Source: Leptospiraceae bacterium
GTDB lineage: Bacteria; Spirochaetota; Leptospiria; Turneriellales; Turneriellaceae
Direction of reading: 5' to 3'
DNA length: 10,913 bases
Assembly: GCA_016788945.1 (NCBI GenBank)
Contig: JAEUSA010000206.1
Coordinates: 1-10,913 of the forward strand
How positions within the stretch are numbered: position 1 is the stretch's first letter; the number at the start of each line of letters is the position of its first letter. Shown here one piece after another: positions 6,449 to 10,913 of the stretch. The position numbers and the translations under genes were made by a program. The notes beneath the pieces were generated by a model that had not been told where the DNA came from, ran no database searches, and was given only the letters and a program-made list of their open reading frames with translations.

Positions 6449-7090
6449 TCAGATTTTGACAGCGAGAGGATGGTTCATCTTCTTCAGCTCGCCTGTTACA
6501 TAACTTCGCGTCGTCTGCGACCAAGCTTTCGATAAGCGAATGATTTTATCCTCATCTTTCATGTGAATGCCGACTTGCAGAATCGCATTGTCGTCGTTCA
6601 TCTTGAGCATCACATTTTTCAGGTGATTCTCGTTGAGCACATCGGCAATTTCGCCGAGCTTCATAAAAAACTGGCGTTTTACCATTTCTCGCACTACCGA
6701 AACAATAAGATCAACTTCCATAAAATCGCCGATGCGTGCCGTAACCTTCGGGTCGCCGTTCACGGCCACATCGCCCATGTAATCATGGCGCAACGATTTG
6801 CCGATTTTGGCGGCTGCTTTCGGGTCCATATATTCACAGACCTGTGCTACAATGTACGGAGTGAAGTAGTCGTGTGCCAGCTTGGCGATGATAAAGTTGG
6901 GGATGAATGACGTAGAAACTGCGATGGCTTTGAATACCGGGCGCTGGTTGTCATCCAACCGCTTCATGTATGTTTGCAGGTCGGCATAAAGTTGAGTCAG
7001 GTGTTTCTCGGGTAATTCAGCGAGATATTCCATACTCGTTTCGGAAACGAGCATTTCTTTAATGTTTTCGGCGATGTCTTTTTTATCCAT
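6449..7090 (-). CDS. Helical-repeat protein of unknown function
   Basis: 213 residues, no signal peptide or membrane segment, so probably cytoplasmic. The middle (about residues 60-180) consists of repeated short amphipathic helices of the kind seen in MgtE-N-like or HEAT-like arrays: FIPNFIIAKLAHDYFTPYI, then MDPKAAAKIGKSL, then GDPKVTARIGDF, then FFMKLGEIADVL, then HLKNVMLKM. The paired DPKxxAxIG motif occurs twice, with Met79-class and Gly-Asp lead-ins. Similar uncharacterised proteins with xDPKxAAxIxxxL repeats exist in other bacteria, as I recall, but I cannot name the family. The N-terminal 50 residues are a charged helical region. It is transcribed opposite to both neighbours, ends 6 bases from the DMT gene and shares a 112-base divergent region with the MFS gene. 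A scaffold or interaction role is the only reasonable guess. Confidence 0.7.
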   Translation of the reverse strand: MDKKDIAENIKEMLVSETSMEYLAELPEKHLTQLYADLQTYMKRLDDNQRPVFKAIAVSTSFIPNFIIAKLAHDYFTPYIVAQVCEYMDPKAAAKIGKSLRHDYMGDVAVNGDPKVTARIGDFMEVDLIVSVVREMVKRQFFMKLGEIADVLNENHLKNVMLKMNDDNAILQVGIHMKDEDKIIRLSKAWSQTTRSYVTGELKKMNHPLAVKI

Positions 7091-7101
7091 GCGTGGAAGG
7101 A

Positions 7102-7130
7102 TATAAAACTGAACAATGTGTCAATATCAA
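7102..7130 (-). promoter_or_regulatory. Possible sigma70-like promoter for the helical-repeat gene
   Basis: On the minus strand TTGATA (complement of 7125-7130) is followed after 17 bases by TTTATA (complement of 7102-7107). The -35 is good and the -10 is poor. Transcription would begin only about five bases before the ATG, with no Shine-Dalgarno, implying a nearly leaderless message. The call is tentative. Confidence 0.3.
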
Positions 7131-7202
7131 TTACCTACGAAAAAGCCGAATAGTTACTCGCCTTTGCACCGTGACTCGATATGCACCAGCGGATGATATC
7201 GG

Positions 7203-8381
7203 ATGCTGATCTTCTTCTACTTGAATTCGTTTCTTACTCTGCTCATCGGTAACATGTTTGTCTACGCGATGATTATATACTCACGCGCAGTTACGGGTTC
7301 CGACGCTGTTACCGGCTTTGTCTATGCCGGCAATCTGATTCCTCCCTTACTATTAGGCATGTACGCGGGTACCGTCATCGACCGCTTTAAGCGCAAACGG
7401 GTTGTCATGATCGCACAGACGACTTTTATCTATACGAGCGCAGCAATGGTTTTTCTCACGCAGCAGAAACTGTTTGCGGTGGCGGATTTCATGCTGATCG
7501 CGGTGATGCTTGTCAACGGAATAGGCCTCAGTTTCATTATTCCGGGCCGCATGGCGCTGTTGGGTGACTTGTTCGATCAGGAGCGCATTCCGCGCGAAAG
7601 CATGAAAATTCAGATCATGATCATGGTCGGCTTTGGCCTGGCACCGTTCGTCGTCGGCTTCTTGCGCAAATACTGCGCATGGCACACCGTCTTCACGGTC
7701 ATTGGTGCTCTCTACGCCTCGGCGACGTTGCTGCTAGTGCCGCTCAAAACCCGACCGAAGCAGCCGCGCCATGAGAATGAATCTGCATGGCATAGCCTCA
7801 TCGCTGGTTTGCGCTACGTAAGGCGCGAACCTCTGATCATCTCTTTGCTCGTTGCAACATATGTTGGTCTGTTTCTTGTGGGGCCGCTGCAGGTGCTGTT
7901 ACCCGAATACTCGCGTAGCCGGCTTAATCTCGGTGAGGCCGAACGCGGTTCGTTAATGACCGTCTTGGGTGTGGGATTGCTCGCCGGTGGTGGCCTCGCT
8001 CAATTTCTTTCCCACGCCATGGCGCGCGGTCGTATGATCATACTTGGCGCAACGGCGTCGGGGCTGTCAATGGCGCTGATTCCGCTGTTTGAAACCACAA
8101 CACTCGTGGCGGCCTCGCTTGGCCTGTCGGGCATTTTCGGTGGCCTGATGAGTACGTTAATACCTGCGGCAATTCAACATGCGACGGTTGATGGCGCGCG
8201 GGGTCGCGTAATGAGTATCTACAACATTGTATTTCAAGTCTCCGTCGCCACTGCTGCGATTGGTCTGTCACAGTTATCCAAATGGACGAGTCTCGGTTTT
8301 GCGTTTCAGGCGGGCGGATGGTTCATCGTGGCCGGGGCATTAGCGTGTCTGTTGATGCGTCCTCTGCGGCAACTGAAGTAA
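7203..8381 (+). CDS. MFS transporter
   Basis: 392 residues of alternating hydrophobic segments fitting a 12-helix major facilitator. The loop between helices 2 and 3 reads GMYAGTVIDRFKRKRVVM, a good match to MFS motif A (GxxxDRxxRKR). A second loop-like region after the central linker (about residues 184-200, charged KTRPKQPRHENE) separates the two six-helix halves. The overall style resembles proton-driven drug or siderophore exporters of the EntS-like (MFS_3) group; the substrate is unknown. ATG 7203 is the first start after an in-frame TGA at 7194-7196. It has only a weak ribosome binding site. The gene is divergent from the helical-repeat gene and probably co-transcribed with the small gene that begins about 20 bases after its stop. 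Confidence 0.88.
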   Translation: MLIFFYLNSFLTLLIGNMFVYAMIIYSRAVTGSDAVTGFVYAGNLIPPLLLGMYAGTVIDRFKRKRVVMIAQTTFIYTSAAMVFLTQQKLFAVADFMLIAVMLVNGIGLSFIIPGRMALLGDLFDQERIPRESMKIQIMIMVGFGLAPFVVGFLRKYCAWHTVFTVIGALYASATLLLVPLKTRPKQPRHENESAWHSLIAGLRYVRREPLIISLLVATYVGLFLVGPLQVLLPEYSRSRLNLGEAERGSLMTVLGVGLLAGGGLAQFLSHAMARGRMIILGATASGLSMALIPLFETTTLVAASLGLSGIFGGLMSTLIPAAIQHATVDGARGRVMSIYNIVFQVSVATAAIGLSQLSKWTSLGFAFQAGGWFIVAGALACLLMRPLRQLK

Positions 8382-8401
8382 ACATCCGCTGGACAACCTC
8401 A

Positions 8402-8983
8402 ATGCAGGTGCTTTGCTGCGCCATGCTTTCCAAAACATTCTGGCGCACTCTGCGCGCTGCCACCTTACCGCTTTTCGCTGCAGCGGTATTATTGAAAACT
8501 TCGATAATTCCGCTCGTTTTTACAAATGAAGAAATCCGTATCGACTTTGGCGGCCAATTTCAGCCCCGTGAACAACCGGGTGCGACACAGTATCCCAAGC
8601 ACCTGCCACAACCGCTGCGTACAATCGACTTCTGCGCCTGGCAGCCGCAGCCACCCGAAGTACAGCAGGTCATGCGGCCAGAACGCGGCTTTCTCTGTGA
8701 GTTGCACATCATGCCACTGATCAGTGAAAAACAGGTCGAGTCAGCGGTAACTGCAGCACAAAAGCAGCAAAAGGGTCTAATACGCCATACATCCGCGCAG
8801 CGCATAAAAGCAGGATCTCACCCTGTGCTGCGTTGGCGCTTTCAGGCAGGTAAGACCCGTCTCGATCACTTCTTATTAAACGGTAAAAAATTCAGTTATC
8901 TGTTCGTCTCTTCGCCTTACGGCAGCAACGGTTCGATAGAAGAGATTATTGCGCGTTCAACCTGGCTTGAAAGCAAACGCTGA
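8402..8983 (+). CDS. Small membrane-anchored protein of unknown function
   Basis: I do not recognise this family. ATG 8402 gives 193 residues and in-frame ATG 8423 gives 186; the frame also runs open back to 8282, but that part overlaps the MFS gene. An N-terminal basic segment (LSKTFWRTLRAA) precedes a hydrophobic stretch (TLPLFAAAVLLKTSIIPLVF), likely a signal anchor or uncleaved signal. The rest would then lie in the periplasm. The middle is rich in Pro and Gln. The C-terminal third (HPVLRWRFQAGKTRLDHFL, then KKFSYLFVSSPYGSNG) reads like a compact beta-rich domain. It follows the MFS transporter closely in the same direction, so an accessory role is possible but unproven. Its stop codon directly abuts that of the convergent phospholipase-like gene. 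Confidence 0.65.
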   Translation: MQVLCCAMLSKTFWRTLRAATLPLFAAAVLLKTSIIPLVFTNEEIRIDFGGQFQPREQPGATQYPKHLPQPLRTIDFCAWQPQPPEVQQVMRPERGFLCELHIMPLISEKQVESAVTAAQKQQKGLIRHTSAQRIKAGSHPVLRWRFQAGKTRLDHFLLNGKKFSYLFVSSPYGSNGSIEEIIARSTWLESKR

Positions 8984-10390
8984 TCAGATATTGTCGCAGG
9001 CACCGCTGTTACGGCACTTACGCAGATCCATCACAGCCTTTTCATTGACCAAGGCCATTTCTGCAGTGACATTCTGCACTGCCCAAGTCACAACATTTTG
9101 CCATACACCGGTATTCGAGGTGGTCATTTTGTCGTAACCGGAACGGAAACGCAAATGGTAGGTGAGAAAAGTCTGCTCTACAATAAGTTTCGCAATGTTG
9201 CCTACTGGTACATTATAATGATTGCTACGCGAATTGGCGTATGCTTGTGAGTTTAGATAATTTTCGAAATTTTTGCTGCCATCTGAGCCGCCGACGGCAC
9301 GATCGCCATAGTGGTCTTCTGCCCAGCCTTCGATATCTGTATGGTTGTAGCCCGTTGACACCCAGACGTGCGTCATTTGCACGATGTCCCCTGTGTAATG
9401 GTGTGTTAGCGCATAATACAGTATCTGGTCACCGGGAATATTGTAATAACGCCCTACAATCGCTGAAGTTTGTAGACTGTGATTTCGGCTCGTGAAACCC
9501 TCAAGCCAACCTTCGTTATAATAGAAGGTCGCGGCGTTGTAAGAAGGTTCCCAAATTACCCAATCTTGATTACCGACGAAAAATGCACCAAAGTCCCGTC
9601 CACCGCCTGGGTTGACATTAGGAATCTGAAATGTGCCCCCCACTTCGGCTCCGATATCAGGGCAGCTACCGACAACCGCGGTATCGCTGGAGCAATTGTA
9701 ATTAGTGCCATCATCAGAACCGAGTTGCTTCGAGCCATTCGGGCTGCCCAATGGCGCGGTCGACCCGTTCTGCATGTAGTCCACCGTTGGGTTTTCATTT
9801 ATGCCTAATGCAGCACCTATGTACTCAGAACAGGCAGAATGAGTGCAGCCCAATGGGTTGATAGAAAATTGCGATGAACCTAAACCGAGGGCAATGAGAG
9901 AATCAAGGCTGCCAAATTCCTGAAAGCCATAGGTGGCATTATATGAGTATCCGTCTATGGTATTGTGGTTATTGGTAACCAGCTGGTCGCCATTGGCATC
10001 ATTCCTCTTGAGATTAATAAAGTGCGTGTAGCTGGTTACATTAATGCCAATGACGTTCCAGCTAAAAGGTAAGATGGGGTGGTCAATGAAGACATCCTGA
10101 ACATAATCGGGTTTATCACCACCCACCCGGTTGATTCCTAACGCACCGCATTCGACGTTATCGCCATGACCGATCGATGTTCCGCCCAATATAACACAAG
10201 TGCCTGTATAACGGCCGGTGGCCTTGGCTTTCAGATAGTCTGCGGCCCAGCGCTGCTGAATGGTTCCCTGAAATTCCATGTAGAGCACTGACTCTTCAGG
10301 AAAATTATGGTGTACCTTGAACGAATAGGCGAACACGCCAGAAGTCATACAGAGGCACGAAAATATGAGGGATAAGCTGCGTAGAATCAC
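8984..10390 (-). CDS. Secreted zinc-dependent phospholipase C-like protein (alpha-toxin / PC-PLC fold)
   Basis: 468 residues from GTG 10390-10388; the frame is closed upstream by a TGA, so this is the only common start codon. A signal peptide (MILRSLSLIFSCLCMTSGVFA) is followed by YSFKVHHNF. The zinc-site pattern of Clostridium perfringens alpha-toxin and Bacillus PC-PLC is visible. H331-x3-D335-x5-H341 matches the family spacing exactly, and H350-x3-E354 supplies the last pair. Candidate early ligands are H27/H28, D95 (GGDKPD) and H123 (YTHF). The enzyme class hydrolyses phosphatidylcholine or sphingomyelin to a diglyceride or ceramide. Oddities are the roughly 200-residue gap between H123 and H331 (about 58 in alpha-toxin), a shorter H341-H350 spacing, and no evident C-terminal membrane-binding C2-like domain. 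The gene is visibly richer in A+T than the GH5 region, which could mean transfer. Activity is an inference. Confidence 0.75.
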   Translation of the reverse strand: MILRSLSLIFSCLCMTSGVFAYSFKVHHNFPEESVLYMEFQGTIQQRWAADYLKAKATGRYTGTCVILGGTSIGHGDNVECGALGINRVGGDKPDYVQDVFIDHPILPFSWNVIGINVTSYTHFINLKRNDANGDQLVTNNHNTIDGYSYNATYGFQEFGSLDSLIALGLGSSQFSINPLGCTHSACSEYIGAALGINENPTVDYMQNGSTAPLGSPNGSKQLGSDDGTNYNCSSDTAVVGSCPDIGAEVGGTFQIPNVNPGGGRDFGAFFVGNQDWVIWEPSYNAATFYYNEGWLEGFTSRNHSLQTSAIVGRYYNIPGDQILYYALTHHYTGDIVQMTHVWVSTGYNHTDIEGWAEDHYGDRAVGGSDGSKNFENYLNSQAYANSRSNHYNVPVGNIAKLIVEQTFLTYHLRFRSGYDKMTTSNTGVWQNVVTWAVQNVTAEMALVNEKAVMDLRKCRNSGACDNI

Positions 10391-10397
10391 TGTAAAT

Positions 10398-10428
10398 ATA
10401 ATGCCCTTTCATAGCATCTTCGTGTCAA
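10398..10428 (-). promoter_or_regulatory. Possible promoter for the phospholipase-like gene
   Basis: On the minus strand a perfect TTGACA (complement of 10423-10428) is followed after 19 bases by CATTAT (complement of 10398-10403). The spacing is slightly long. The predicted start point falls at or next to the GTG start codon and no Shine-Dalgarno is visible, so the message may be leaderless. Confidence 0.35.
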
Positions 10429-10493
10429 TTTTTTTCGCTTATTCTCAGAGATATGCTGATTATGTCTCTTATCAGTCACCACGAATCTCGTTA

Positions 10494-10525
10494 TTGACGG
10501 CCCATGAAAGCGGCCATTCTATAAC
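10494..10525 (+). promoter_or_regulatory. Possible promoter for the exported protein at the window end
   Basis: TTGACG (10494-10499) is followed after 17 bases by TTCTAT (10517-10522) or after 20 bases by TATAAC (10520-10525). The ATG at 10528 lies only a few bases downstream. The promoter elements are imperfect and the call is tentative. Confidence 0.3.
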
Positions 10526-10527
10526 CC

Positions 10528-10913
10528 ATGCTCAGAAAATTGCTGCTCATCGCGTTTTTGCCATCGTTTGCGCAAGCCTACCATGTGCTTGATGCGCTTG
10601 GCGGCAGTGGCTTCGTCTGGACGAATTATTCGAGCGAAAGTTCCGTGCTTTCCAGCGATAAGGTAACCGCATCGACCGTCGACGGTATCTTTATGAGGGA
10701 ATCCATATTTTTGGGTATGCGCTATAGCAATTATAGCCCCGTGGCAGATGGTTTTTTTGTTTTTGGCTTCGAAGGAACAGGTACCATGGCGCGACCCACC
10801 ATCGATGGGAAAATCAAGTATACCCTTAAGAACTCTTCTGGCTCGACAAAAGGATCTTATGAACAGAACGTTGATTCTGCCAGTGCCCCCGCGTTTAGTT
10901 CGCTGCGCGGTTC
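10528..10913 (+). CDS. Exported protein of unknown function, 3' partial
   Basis: The frame is open from ATG 10528 to the window end: 128 complete codons, no stop. The N-terminus MLRKLLLIAFLPSFAQA is a classic signal peptide with cleavage likely after Ala17, giving a mature start of Tyr-His. The visible mature part is rich in Ser, Gly and aromatic residues with strand-like alternation (IFMRESIFLGMRYSNYSP, then GFFVFGFEGTGTM), compatible with a secreted beta-rich or outer-membrane protein. No cysteine is seen in the visible part. It is divergent from the phospholipase-like gene across a 137-base spacer, so the two may share regulation. Family unknown. Confidence 0.7.
   Translation, partial: MLRKLLLIAFLPSFAQAYHVLDALGGSGFVWTNYSSESSVLSSDKVTASTVDGIFMRESIFLGMRYSNYSPVADGFFVFGFEGTGTMARPTIDGKIKYTLKNSSGSTKGSYEQNVDSASAPAFSSLRG

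Noticed and set aside
8282..8401. Start of the small membrane protein at 8282
   Set aside because: This would overlap the MFS gene by 100 bases, has no ribosome site, and places the hydrophobic anchor deep in the chain. ATG 8402 or 8423 is more natural.

Overview
This window looks like the end of a draft or metagenomic contig from a diderm (Gram-negative-type) bacterium. It starts with a non-biological homopolymer tract (30 C, then ATGGTGTG, then a long G run). Base composition is moderately GC-rich but uneven: one 60-base line inside the first gene (841-900) is 36/60 G+C, while one inside the phospholipase-like gene (9181-9240) is 24/60. An outer-membrane-type C-terminus, a lipoprotein-like signal and the gene style would suit a spirochaete of the Leptospirales (Turneriella/Leptonema-like) or a proteobacterium. 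The sequence alone does not settle this, and the lineage is an inference.

Layout. (1) 54-2375: a GH5 glycosidase of endoglycoceramidase type with a C-terminal ricin-B lectin domain. Its start is lost at the contig edge and a single in-frame TAA at 648-650 cuts it into two pieces. (2) 2375-2483: a palindromic GC-rich repeat that begins on the last base of that gene's stop codon. (3) 2500-4389: a secreted, probably lipid-anchored protein with three Cys-rich CSGxYCD repeats, a Vps62/DUF946-like domain and a second ricin-B lectin. A second palindromic repeat lies in frame just after its best start codon. (4) 4429-5502: a CsgG/FlgO/TolB-N-like periplasmic domain joined to a small predicted outer-membrane beta-barrel. 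(5) 5582-6442: a DMT/EamA transporter whose N-terminus seems to be lost to a one-base slip in a T6C5 run. (6) 6449-7090, minus strand: a helical-repeat protein of unknown role. (7) 7203-8381: an MFS transporter, followed by a small membrane-anchored protein of unknown function (8402-8983), probably in one operon. (8) 8984-10390, minus strand: a secreted protein with the zinc-ligand pattern of alpha-toxin-type phospholipase C. (9) 10528 to the window end: the start of a further exported protein, cut by the window edge.

The common thread is export. Five of the nine loci encode secreted or surface proteins. Three of these (endoglycoceramidase-like with lectin, Vps62-like with lectin, phospholipase C-like) suggest binding to or attack on glycolipid and phospholipid membranes, possibly eukaryotic; this is inference. 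Gene packing is tight: two convergent gene pairs are separated by 6 and 0 bases. No gene-free stretch longer than 300 bases exists, and I saw no tRNA, rRNA, CRISPR array or transposase.
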